Positions 15,461 to 21,322 of a stretch of 21,322 nt of DNA are shown here, one piece after another (positions within the stretch are counted from its first letter, which is position 1; the number at the start of each line of letters is the position of its first letter). The position numbers and the translations under genes were made by a program. The stretch is from positions 2,718-24,039 of the forward strand of contig PLKU01000247.1 of assembly GCA_003140705.1 (NCBI GenBank), in the 5' to 3' direction. Below the pieces are notes generated by a model. That model saw nothing but the letters and a program-made list of their open reading frames with translations. It was not told the origin of the DNA and ran no database searches. The DNA is from Acidobacteriaceae bacterium. GTDB lineage: Bacteria; Acidobacteriota; Terriglobia; Terriglobales; Acidobacteriaceae.

Positions 15461-15495
15461 CTTATAGTGCGGGCCCTGTGTTCCTTGAACACTGG
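15461..15495 (-). promoter_or_regulatory. Candidate promoter with palindromic operator over the -35 element
   Basis: On the minus strand TATAAG (15466-15461) could serve as -10, with a poor -35, TTCAAG (15489-15484), at 17-bp spacing. The -35 is inside a dyad: GTGTTC (15478-15483), CTT, GAACAC (15487-15492), with two more pairs outside after one mismatch (CC at 15475-15476 and GG at 15494-15495). It would drive the winged-helix regulator with a leader of roughly 140 nt. A weak -35 covered by an operator suits a controlled promoter; LexA-type boxes also contain GTTC/GAAC arms, but the spacing here is not one I can assign. Confidence 0.35.
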
Positions 15496-15555
15496 CTGAT
15501 TATGCACCTGCAAATGGGCAGTTGGGAGGGTTTCTTTGGGACTGGATCGGGTTTG

Positions 15556-15595
15556 TAGTAACTCCGAAAGTGGTTACTAGATTACTATTTAGTAA
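15556..15595. promoter_or_regulatory. Cluster of four TTACTA/TAGTAA half-sites
   Basis: TAGTAAC (15556-15562) pairs perfectly with GTTACTA (15573-15579) across 10 nt. Immediately after, TTACTA (15582-15587) and TAGTAA (15590-15595) form a second dyad across 2 nt. The same hexamer appears four times in 40 bp, two in each orientation, which looks like a cooperative operator. It is about 245 bp upstream of the winged-helix regulator start. Confidence 0.4.
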
Positions 15596-15951
15596 ATAAA
15601 CATCATCGAGTGTATCTCTATCAATCTTTGGTATTTGGGGACGAATATCGCCAGAAATCTCGAGAGAGGATTACAAAATGCGAAACGACATCAGCGCACC
15701 TGGCCCGGAGAGGGAAGGAAAACAGTGGTTTAGGAGAATGAGACAAGAGAGAGGATGGACAAATAGCCGATGTGAGTGGGGAGTAACCAGCATCCGTCCA
15801 TTGGTAATCAGGAATTCTAAGCAAAACGAGATTTGGCGCTCGGGGGGAATCTAATTATGCACATGTTTTCCACAGCTGATTGAGCCGGGAGCAAACAAAG
15901 ATTCACGTTGAATTGGTTTCAAGTACAGAAAAACTCAGTGTGAATTGGTTC

Positions 15952-16680
15952 TTACCTGACAATTTGTGTCTGGCTGTCGGTCTTGATGGTGAAGTCACTA
16001 TCGGGCAGGGTGGAGTTGAGCTTGATGTTGAAGTAGAAACAGGTCCGGCTTTGTCCTTGGCCCTCGTCAAAGATCTGCTTGAGACTTACCGCGCGTGCTG
16101 GGTCGACCCAAATTGTGACCTTGGGAAACATTTTCTTCACATCGGGGTCTTTTGCCACAAGTTCGAGCTTGTCGGTGGTGATGCTGGTGTTGCCATCGTT
16201 GAGATTCTCAGAGCCCAGGTATTTGATGTCCCATTTGTCGGCGAGTTCCTTGCCGCCTGCACCGAAGCCGAGCAACAGGTAGCCCTCAAACTTTGAGGCA
16301 TCTTTAATGTGGGCCTGGTTCGTCAGCTTCTCATAGAACGTGACCTTGCCGTCGGCGTAGATCAGGTCCTTGGGAACGGGCTTGTCTTTTCCGTCTCCTT
16401 CAGCTTCGAAGCGAATGTGCGCGGCCATCTGAAAGCTCTTGCCGCTGCGCTTGTAATAGACGACACCCTTCTGTGCGAGCTTGTCAGGGATCGGGTCAGT
16501 TTGCACGGTGATGAATATGAAGTCTGCTGAGGTGGAATGGAAGTTGGCGGAGGCAGCGTCAAGTTGTTGCAGGACCTCCTTCAGGTCTTTTTGTGCGGGG
16601 GGTGCGGCAAGGGCGGTTGGGCCCGGCACGAGGACGAAAGCGATGGTGCACGCGGCAAATAGGGTTATTCCCTTACGCAT
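15952..16680 (-). CDS. LolA-like (outer-membrane lipoprotein carrier fold) periplasmic protein
   Basis: A 242-residue protein with a Sec signal peptide (1-26: MRKGITLFAACTIAF, then cleavage near ALA-A). The mature part has the LolA/LolB/RseB-type pattern. A first helix (KDLKEVLQQLDAASANFHST, about 31-50) is followed by strands with alternating hydrophobics (FIFITVQTDPI, GVVYYKRSGKSFQM, DLIYADGKVTFYEKL). Near the end, FPKVTIWVDPARAVSLKQIF fits the LolA-fold strands that carry the hydrophobic cavity. The start at 16680 follows GAGGG. Such proteins move lipoproteins or sense envelope lipids; this one may be a paralogue of true LolA, since it lies at the end of a serS operon and not beside ftsK or lolB. 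It starts 57 bp after the upstream small membrane gene. Confidence 0.75.
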   Translation of the reverse strand: MRKGITLFAACTIAFVLVPGPTALAAPPAQKDLKEVLQQLDAASANFHSTSADFIFITVQTDPIPDKLAQKGVVYYKRSGKSFQMAAHIRFEAEGDGKDKPVPKDLIYADGKVTFYEKLTNQAHIKDASKFEGYLLLGFGAGGKELADKWDIKYLGSENLNDGNTSITTDKLELVAKDPDVKKMFPKVTIWVDPARAVSLKQIFDEGQGQSRTCFYFNIKLNSTLPDSDFTIKTDSQTQIVR

Positions 16681-16737
16681 GAGTGCCCTCGAGACGTTGG
16701 ATGCATCAAGCGGGCCCGATGAAGCAACAAAAGTGAG

Positions 16738-17157
16738 TTAGCGATGGGCCCAGACCTTCCAGGCTGAGTTGCCCTGGGCATCTGTGACGGTTTCCCAATG
16801 TTCGACAAAGACGGCGTCGCCGGTCACAGGTTCGATGGCCACGCGGAGCGCCTTCTTGACGACCGCGTCGGATGCGCCGACTGGGACGTTCGCGTCCGCG
16901 GCTAACACGGTGACGACCAGGCCGTGACCGTCATTGCCGACAACCTGGATCGGATGCACAGGGCCGACGAGAGAGGTCGGCTTATCGCTGTAGTTCCAGA
17001 AGAAGGGCGTGACGAAGATGAACAGGAGGATGAGCGTAACCATGACGTCGTAGTGGAAGCAGCCGCGGGGGTAGGTCCAATAGAAATAACTGAGGAGGAT
17101 CTCCTTGACGGAGCGCCGGGATTCGGTAATGGGTGTGACAGTGCTCAAAGGTTTCAT
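16738..17157 (-). CDS. Small membrane-anchored protein of unknown function, coupled to serS
   Basis: A 139-residue protein. A basic N-terminal part (about 1-37, including SRRSVKEILLSYFYWTYPRG) leads into one transmembrane helix (about 38-55, DVMVTLILLFIFVTPFFW). A C-terminal domain of about 80 residues with beta-rich character follows (VVTVLAADANVPVG, VAIEPVTGDAVFVEHWETV), likely periplasmic. The shape and the phrase about residues 60-110 recall ExbD/TolR-like proteins (a short cytoplasmic part, one helix, a small outer domain), but the family's conserved Asp in the helix is not present, so this is only a resemblance. The ATG overlaps the serS stop (TGATG at 17159-17155), which indicates coupled translation. 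The LolA-like gene follows 57 bp on, suggesting an envelope role. Confidence 0.75.
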   Translation of the reverse strand: MKPLSTVTPITESRRSVKEILLSYFYWTYPRGCFHYDVMVTLILLFIFVTPFFWNYSDKPTSLVGPVHPIQVVGNDGHGLVVTVLAADANVPVGASDAVVKKALRVAIEPVTGDAVFVEHWETVTDAQGNSAWKVWAHR

Positions 17158-18491
17158 CAGACTTCCTTCACAATGCGGTCGAGGCCACCCATGTAAGGGC
17201 GGAGTGCTTCTGGGATCAATACTGAGCCATCGGGTTGTTGGTAGTTCTCAAGGATGGCGAGCCAGGTGCGGCCGACGGCGAGGCCACTGCCATTGATGGT
17301 GTGGACAAATTCTGGCTTTGCCTTGGCGCCTTGCGCACTGGGGCGAAAACGGATGTTGGCGCGGCGCGCTTGGAAGCCTTCGAAGTTCGAGCAGGACGAG
17401 ATTTCTCGGTAGAGTTGCTGGCCGGGCAGCCAGACTTCGAGGTCGTATGTCTTTGCCGAAGAGAAACCCGTATCGCCCGTGCAGAGGAGGACGCGGCGAT
17501 AAGGCAATCCGAGAGCCTCGAGAATTTCTTCGGCATCGCGAGTGAGGCGCTCGTGCTCCGCGTCTGAGTCTTCAGGGCGCGTGAACTTAACTAGCTCGAC
17601 TTTTTGGAACTGGTGCTGGCGGATGATGCCGCGTGTATCTTTGCCGGCGGCGCCGGCTTCGGCGCGGAAACACGGGGTGTAGGCGGTAAGGCGAATAGGG
17701 AGGCGTGTCTCGTCGAGGATTTCGTCGCGATAAAGGTTGGTGACGGGGACCTCGGCGGTGGGGATGAGCCAGTGGTCGCTATCTTTGAAGTCGCCGCGGG
17801 CGACAGCTTCTGCGTCGGCATCGGAACATCTGAAGAGGTCTTCAGCAAACTTGGGCAACTGGCCGGTGCCATAGAGCGACTTTGAGTTGACTATGAAGGG
17901 AGGAAGGACTTCGGTGTAGCCGTGTTTTGATGTGTGCAGGTCGAGCATGAAGCTGATGAGGGCACGCTCAAGGCGCGCGCCCGCGCCCATATACACGGCG
18001 AAGCGAGCGCCGGAGAGTTTGGCGGCGCGTTCGAGGTCTAGGATGCCGAGTTGTTCGCCAATCTCCCAGTGCGGCTTGGGCGTGAAGGCGAAGGTGGGAA
18101 TTTCGCCCCAGGTTTTTACCGTGACGTTGTCGGCATCAGAGCGGCCAGCGGGGACCTCATCGCGGGTCAGGTTAGGGATGCGGGCGAGAGAGAGACGAAG
18201 CTGCTCGTCAAGCTGGGCAGCGGTCTGGTCGAGCTGGTCCAACTTTTCCTTGAGGAGGCGGGTCTCTTCCATCAGCGCCGATGCATCTTGCCCGGATTTC
18301 TTCAGAGCGCCGACTTGCTGGCTCAACTCATTGCGACGAGCTTTGGATTGCTCGGCAAGGGTGATCGCATCTCGACGAGATTGGTCCAGGGCGCGGAAAT
18401 CACCGAGGAGCGCGGAGGGGTCGGCACCGCGGGCGCGAAGTTTTTCTTCTACAAGTTCAAGGTTGGCGCGAACGAGTCCCAATTCGAGCAT
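17157..18491 (-). CDS. serS: Seryl-tRNA synthetase
   Basis: A complete 444-residue class II synthetase that charges tRNA-Ser in the cytoplasm. The N-terminal tRNA-binding coiled coil spans about 30-105 (rich in Arg, Glu, Gln and Leu). The catalytic domain shows [13 protein letters not shown] (245-257), motif 2 around [20 protein letters not shown] (275-294), the [15 protein letters not shown] stretch (363-377) and motif 3 [16 protein letters not shown] (401-416). Length is normal. The start at 18491 lies after a weak GGTAGAG. The stop overlaps the next gene's start. Upstream, between this start and the end of ndh, lies the AGCT repeat hairpin, so serS is probably transcribed from the roughly 35 bp left between them or by read-through from ndh. 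Confidence 0.97.
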   Translation of the reverse strand: MLELGLVRANLELVEEKLRARGADPSALLGDFRALDQSRRDAITLAEQSKARRNELSQQVGALKKSGQDASALMEETRLLKEKLDQLDQTAAQLDEQLRLSLARIPNLTRDEVPAGRSDADNVTVKTWGEIPTFAFTPKPHWEIGEQLGILDLERAAKLSGARFAVYMGAGARLERALISFMLDLHTSKHGYTEVLPPFIVNSKSLYGTGQLPKFAEDLFRCSDADAEAVARGDFKDSDHWLIPTAEVPVTNLYRDEILDETRLPIRLTAYTPCFRAEAGAAGKDTRGIIRQHQFQKVELVKFTRPEDSDAEHERLTRDAEEILEALGLPYRRVLLCTGDTGFSSAKTYDLEVWLPGQQLYREISSCSNFEGFQARRANIRFRPSAQGAKAKPEFVHTINGSGLAVGRTWLAILENYQQPDGSVLIPEALRPYMGGLDRIVKEV

Positions 18492-18523
18492 TGCTCTACC
18501 AGTTTACTCGACGGGAGTGCAAC

Positions 18524-18600
18524 CTTTAGCTCCTAGCTTCTAGCTGCCAGCTCCGAGCTCCATGTTTGTCCTGGCAGCTGGAAGCTAGGAGCTGAAAGCT
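18524..18600. repeat. Seven-base-periodic AGCT array forming a long imperfect hairpin
   Basis: AGCT begins at 18528, 18535, 18542, 18549 and 18556, five copies exactly 7 bp apart. After a 20-bp step it begins again at 18576, 18583, 18590 and 18597, four more copies 7 bp apart. The two blocks are also inverted repeats: 18524-18550 pairs with 18571-18598 with one mismatch and one bulge over about 27 bp, leaving a 20-nt loop. The last AGCT runs into the TAG stop of ndh (18601-18599). No T-run follows on either strand, so it is not a standard terminator, though an RNA hairpin of this size could stabilise the ndh 3' end. The sequence looks like a member of a dispersed intergenic repeat family. Confidence 0.9.
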
Positions 18601-19942
18601 AAAGAACTCGTTCTTTCTGTCTCGCGTCGGCTGCGGGGTCTGCGGCGGGTTGGGTGGGCCAGCCGGGGAGGCGCTGGTCGCCGGTGATCAGGCGGGCGCC
18701 GCGGGTGAAGGTGAGGTAGTTCCAGATCCAGGCAGCGAAGACGGAGAGGCGGTTGCGAAAGCCGATGAGAAAGAAGATGTGGACGGTGAGCCAGGTGATC
18801 CATGCGGGAAAGCCGCTCATGTGGGCCTTGAATGGCCATTCGACTTTGGCGACGGCGGCCATGCGACCGATGGTAGCCATATCCCCCTTGTCGAAGTAGC
18901 GGAAGGCGGGCCGCTGAGCTCCCTTGAGGTCGGCGGCGATGATTCTGGCAACGTGGTCGCCCATCTGCATGGCGGGCTGGGCGACGCCTGGAACCTGATG
19001 GCCGTTCTGTTCAAAGTGGGCCAGATCGCCAAGGACGAAGATGTTGGGCAGGCCAGCGGGGTTGAGCGTTCGGTCGACGGGGACACAGCCTCGGCGATCG
19101 AGAGTCGCGCCGAGGAGCTTGCCGAGAGGTGAGGCCTGCACCCCGGCCGCCCAGAGGGTTACGATTGCATCGATGCGGCTGCCTGCGGCTTCAACCCAGC
19201 CGGGACCGATTCCAGTGACTTGAGTTTTTGTGTGCACTTCAACGCCGAGGCGGGTGAGCGCGGCTTCAGCTTTGGCGGAGAGATCGGGAGGGTAAGCGGC
19301 GAGAACACGCGGGGAACCTTCCAGCAACATGACGCGCGACTTGGATGGGTCGATGTGGCGGAAGTCGTGGCGCATGTAGAGCTGGGCGATGTCGCTGATG
19401 GCGCCAGCGAGCTCGACTCCGGTGGGCCCGCCGCCAATGACGACGAAATTGAGGGGCGGATGCGAGCCCTGCTCGACCATCTGGCGCTCTGCCAATTCAA
19501 AAGCCAGCAGCACTTGGCGGCGGATTTCAGTAGCGTCTTCGATGGTCTTCAGGCCGGGGGCGAGCGGAGCCCACTCGTCCTTGCCGAAGTACGAATGGGT
19601 TGCACCGGTGGCGAGGACGAGATAGTCGTACGCGAGTTGAGCGCCGGAGCGGAGTGAGACTCGGCGGGATGGAGTGTCGATGGCTACAACTTCGTCCATG
19701 AGGACCTGGGTGTTGGCCTGCTTGCGCAGAATGGAGCGGATGGGTTGAGCGATGTCTGCCGGGGAAAGGACGGCCAGGGCGACCTGGTAAAGCAGCGGCT
19801 GAAAGGTGTGGTGATTGCTGCGATCAACGACGGTGACGTCGACGGGAAGATGGGCAAGACCCAATGCAGCGCGAAGGCCAGCAAAGCCGGCACCAACGAT
19901 GACGACCCGGGGGCGTGTAGTTTGGCGGGGAAGTTCGGCCAA
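18599..19942 (-). CDS. ndh: Type II (non-proton-pumping) NADH:quinone oxidoreductase
   Basis: A 447-residue flavoprotein. The start is placed at TTG 19942, with GAGGAG six bases upstream; a TTG at 19963 is in frame but lacks a ribosome site and would absorb the GAGGAG as codons. FAD fold: VVIVGAGFAGLRAALGL (13-29); NADH fold: FVVIGGGPTGVELAGAI (166-182); second FAD motif: NIFVLGDLAHFEQNG (300-314); quinone-site motif: VAQPAMQMG (320-328). The C-terminal segment (about 381-410, AWITWLTVHIFFLIGFRNRL) is the membrane-binding part seen in NDH-2. It passes electrons from NADH to quinone at the inner face of the membrane without pumping protons. The stop is embedded in the AGCT array, and serS lies downstream on the same strand. 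Confidence 0.93.
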   Translation of the reverse strand: MAELPRQTTRPRVVIVGAGFAGLRAALGLAHLPVDVTVVDRSNHHTFQPLLYQVALAVLSPADIAQPIRSILRKQANTQVLMDEVVAIDTPSRRVSLRSGAQLAYDYLVLATGATHSYFGKDEWAPLAPGLKTIEDATEIRRQVLLAFELAERQMVEQGSHPPLNFVVIGGGPTGVELAGAISDIAQLYMRHDFRHIDPSKSRVMLLEGSPRVLAAYPPDLSAKAEAALTRLGVEVHTKTQVTGIGPGWVEAAGSRIDAIVTLWAAGVQASPLGKLLGATLDRRGCVPVDRTLNPAGLPNIFVLGDLAHFEQNGHQVPGVAQPAMQMGDHVARIIAADLKGAQRPAFRYFDKGDMATIGRMAAVAKVEWPFKAHMSGFPAWITWLTVHIFFLIGFRNRLSVFAAWIWNYLTFTRGARLITGDQRLPGWPTQPAADPAADARQKERVL

Positions 19943-20191
19943 GGGGTACTCCTCTCTAATCAAGATGCTTGAGAAGGGAGATTGGTGACAGAACCGACGA
20001 GGAAAATCCGTCCGATGCCTTTGCCAGGGGTGCTGCTCGACGGTGATGTTGACGGCGGAGGTATTGCCGGATGCGGAGTCGGCCTGAATGTTGGTGGCAA
20101 TGCCAGGGAGCGAGGCGGGGGTGAAGGCGACGGCGCCGTCAAGGACGGAGGTGGCAGTGGCGGACCGGGCGGCGAGGAGATTGAAGGGTGG
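19943..20191 (-). pseudogene. Decayed coding-like stretch fused in frame ahead of ndh, possibly an Ig-like domain remnant
   Basis: The minus strand is open for 83 codons between a TGA (20194-20192) and the ndh start, in the ndh frame. Roughly 20191 to 20020 has very strong C-ending codon use and reads like protein (e.g. TATSVLDGAVAFTPASLPG, then ASGNTSAVNITV), in the style of the repeated bacterial Ig-like domains common in secreted Acidobacteriota proteins. After about 20020 this quality is lost, while a neighbouring frame becomes more protein-like (GKGIGRIFLVGSVTNLPS) and ends at TGA 19962-19960, suggesting a frameshift. No start codon serves it. The rest of the roughly 345-bp gap to 20288 shows the same C-ending frame interrupted by stops. 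Weak evidence, but the stretch does not look like ordinary spacer. Confidence 0.35.
19949..19954 (-). promoter_or_regulatory. Ribosome-binding site fixing the ndh TTG start
   Basis: GAGGAG on the minus strand, six bases before TTG 19942. It is the only good ribosome site near the ndh N-terminus and argues against the TTG at 19963. Confidence 0.75.
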
Positions 20192-20288
20192 TCAGACGGC
20201 GTGGACCAAGCAGGGCGGGGCTGTGGCGGTGAATTGATGGAGGGCTCTCCCTCAAAAGGCCAGGATCGGGAAACCCGGGGAGCGAGCC

Positions 20289-20501
20289 TCAGATTTCAGG
20301 GTAGAAGTCAAAGAAGGCGTCGAGGCTGCGCTTGAGCTGGGTCTCGATTTCTTCGCGGGTGCCGTCGATGACGTGCATGGTGACGTGGGCTTCGTGTCCG
20401 GTGGCCAGCTTAAGGGTGGCGTCGCGGATTTCAGTGACTTCGCCTTCAGGGAGGAGCCGGAGACCGTAGATTAGAGTCAGATTCGCCATATGGCTCATCA
20501 T
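20289..20501 (-). CDS. Small conserved-looking protein of unknown function
   Basis: About 70 residues when started at ATG 20501 (further ATGs at 20498 and 20489; one at 20561 would give 90 residues but leaves only 10 bp to the divergent thioredoxin reductase gene). The sequence has an alternating strand/helix look: ANLTLIYGLRLLPEGEVTEI, then ATLKLATGHEAHVTMHVI, then an amphipathic helix REEIETQLKRSLDAFFDFY. There is no signal peptide or membrane helix, so it is cytoplasmic. I recognise no family and can assign no function. Ribosome site: a distant AGGG about 13 bases before 20501, so the start is uncertain. It is divergent from trxB, and the 70 bp between them should hold both promoters. Confidence 0.65.
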   Translation of the reverse strand: MMSHMANLTLIYGLRLLPEGEVTEIRDATLKLATGHEAHVTMHVIDGTREEIETQLKRSLDAFFDFYPEI

Positions 20502-20571
20502 AATGAACGCACCCTGCGAGGAACAGAGCGGAGGGCTGGCGGCTGCATCTAGAATCGACATGGGAAACCTT

Positions 20572-21322
20572 ATGACAGAGATTCGCGATACTGTTATTCT
20601 CGGTTCCGGCTGCGCCGGACTGACGGCGGCTATTTATACCGGCCGGGCTGGACTGAAACCGCTGGTTCTTGAGGGCCACGAGCCCGGAGGACAGCTCTCG
20701 ATCACGACGCTGGTGGAGAATTTTCCCGGCTGGCCAGATGGGATCCAGGGACCGGAACTGATCGACAACATGAAGAAGCAAGCGGAGCGGTTTGGGGCGA
20801 CGTTTCAGCTGGCTCACCTGACTCGGGTGGAACTTGGCTCGCATCCGATCAGACTACATACTTCCGCGGGAGAGATTTTGACGCGGACGCTGATTGTGGC
20901 GTCGGGCGCGAGCGCGCGGTGGCTGGGATTGCCGAGCGAGCAGGCGTTGATTGGGCACGGGGTTTCAAGCTGTGCGACGTGCGATGGGTTTTTCTTCCGC
21001 GGCAAAGAGATCGCGGTGGTGGGCGGCGGAGACTCGGCGATGGAGGAGGCGCTGTTTTTAACGCGCTTCGCGAGCAAGGTGACGCTCATCCATCGTCGCG
21101 AGCAGTTTCGCGCTTCGAAAATCATGCTCGATCGTGCGCGGGCGAATCCAAAGATCGCGTTTCTCACCGACACCGTGGTGGATGACGTTCTCGATGTCAG
21201 CAAGAAAGAAGTCACCGCGTTGCGTCTGCGCAATCTGAAGACCGGCGAGAGCTGGGAATTTCCCACCAGCGCGATGTTTCTCGGCATCGGGCACGTGCCC
21301 AACGCGAAGATGTTCGCCGGCC
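20572..21322 (+). CDS. trxB: Thioredoxin reductase, 3' end beyond window
   Basis: The first 250 residues of an FAD/NADPH thioredoxin reductase, running off the right edge. FAD motif GSGCAGLTAAIYTGRAG (11-27), then EPGGQLSITTLVENFPGWPD (37-56). The redox-active pair lies in SSCATCDGFFF (132-142), with C134 and C137. The NADPH motif is VVGGGDSAMEEALFLTRFA (149-167) followed by HRREQFRAS (174-182), whose Arg residues favour NADPH. The second FAD motif would follow beyond GIGHVPN. The start is ATG 20572 with GGGAA five bases upstream; ATG 20560, four codons earlier, lacks a ribosome site. It reduces thioredoxin in the cytoplasm. One oddity: the usual Pro of GSGPAG is Cys (C14). Confidence 0.95.
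   Translation, partial: MTEIRDTVILGSGCAGLTAAIYTGRAGLKPLVLEGHEPGGQLSITTLVENFPGWPDGIQGPELIDNMKKQAERFGATFQLAHLTRVELGSHPIRLHTSAGEILTRTLIVASGASARWLGLPSEQALIGHGVSSCATCDGFFFRGKEIAVVGGGDSAMEEALFLTRFASKVTLIHRREQFRASKIMLDRARANPKIAFLTDTVVDDVLDVSKKEVTALRLRNLKTGESWEFPTSAMFLGIGHVPNAKMFAG

Larger units (their letters stand above)
15313..15951. other. Long intergenic region (about 640 bp) without a gene
   Basis: No reading frame on either strand has a ribosome site, coding-like codons or a recognisable motif. The region is less GC-rich around 15575-15640. It contains the regulator's ribosome site, a candidate promoter with an overlapping palindrome (15461-15495), and an array of TTACTA/TAGTAA hexamers (15556-15595). 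Near 15909 and 15941 a short direct repeat TGAATTGGTT lies just after the LolA-like gene. A small RNA could be encoded here, but I see no terminator that would define one. Confidence 0.6.

Noticed and set aside
15283..15558. Plus-strand frame in the long intergenic region (91 residues)
   Set aside because: It overlaps the regulator start, and has no ribosome site, domain or coding-like composition.
15909..15951. Direct repeat TGAATTGGTT (15909 and 15941) after the LolA-like gene
   Set aside because: Two 10-base copies only, with no further structure and no gene for which it would be an operator.
19982..20335. Gly-rich plus-strand frame of 117 residues
   Set aside because: Its GGG-rich codons mirror the C-ending codons of the minus-strand remnant; it also overlaps the small minus-strand gene and has no ribosome site.
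1..21322. Mobile elements, CRISPR arrays, tRNA or rRNA genes
   Set aside because: No transposase, integrase, regularly spaced direct-repeat array with spacers, or tRNA/rRNA-like sequence was found by eye; the AGCT array has no spacers and is not CRISPR-like.

Overview
The window most resembles chromosomal DNA of an Acidobacteriota member, probably class Terriglobia. This is inferred from gene content and style, not from a marker search: moderately GC-rich DNA, several Gfo/Idh/MocA oxidoreductases (two with Tat signals), a cytoplasmic winged-helix/TPR regulator, and C-ending codon preference. No tRNA, rRNA, CRISPR array, transposase or phage gene was seen.

Layout. (1) 1-8038, all minus strand: a plant-polysaccharide/sugar-oxidation locus, read in transcription order from 8038 down. 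It holds a cytoplasmic Gfo/Idh oxidoreductase, two Tat-exported Gfo/Idh oxidoreductases, an exported cupin, a secreted GH39 glycosidase, an alpha-ketoglutaric-semialdehyde-type dehydrogenase, and the start of a secreted GH51 alpha-L-arabinofuranosidase that runs off the left edge. Released pentoses could feed an oxidative, non-phosphorylative route ending in 2-oxoglutarate; the sugar and the middle steps are not shown here. (2) 8039-8437: intergenic, with a likely 3' gene remnant. (3) 8438-10291, plus: ECF sigma factor, overlapping membrane/coiled-coil protein (candidate anti-sigma), and periplasmic Spy/CnrX-like protein, closed by a strong terminator. (4) 10405-12736, minus: NfnAB-type flavin/iron-sulfur transhydrogenase, divergent from a small two-helix membrane protein (12935-13219, plus); a CRP-like palindrome lies between them. 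(5) 13267-15312, minus: winged-helix regulator with TPR-like repeats, followed upstream by about 640 bp without a gene but with several dyad symmetries. (6) 15952-18491, minus: serS, a small membrane protein and a LolA-like protein in one probable operon. (7) 18524-18600: a striking 7-bp-periodic AGCT array that folds into a large hairpin. (8) 18599-19942, minus: type II NADH dehydrogenase, preceded by a decayed coding-like stretch. (9) 20289-20501, minus: a small unknown protein, divergent from thioredoxin reductase (20572 onward, plus), which is cut by the right edge.

Most interesting points: the AGCT heptad array, the sigma/membrane/Spy-like trio that parallels CnrH-CnrY-CnrX in architecture, and the partly exported sugar-redox locus. 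Several starts were reassigned from ribosome-binding sites, including two TTG starts.
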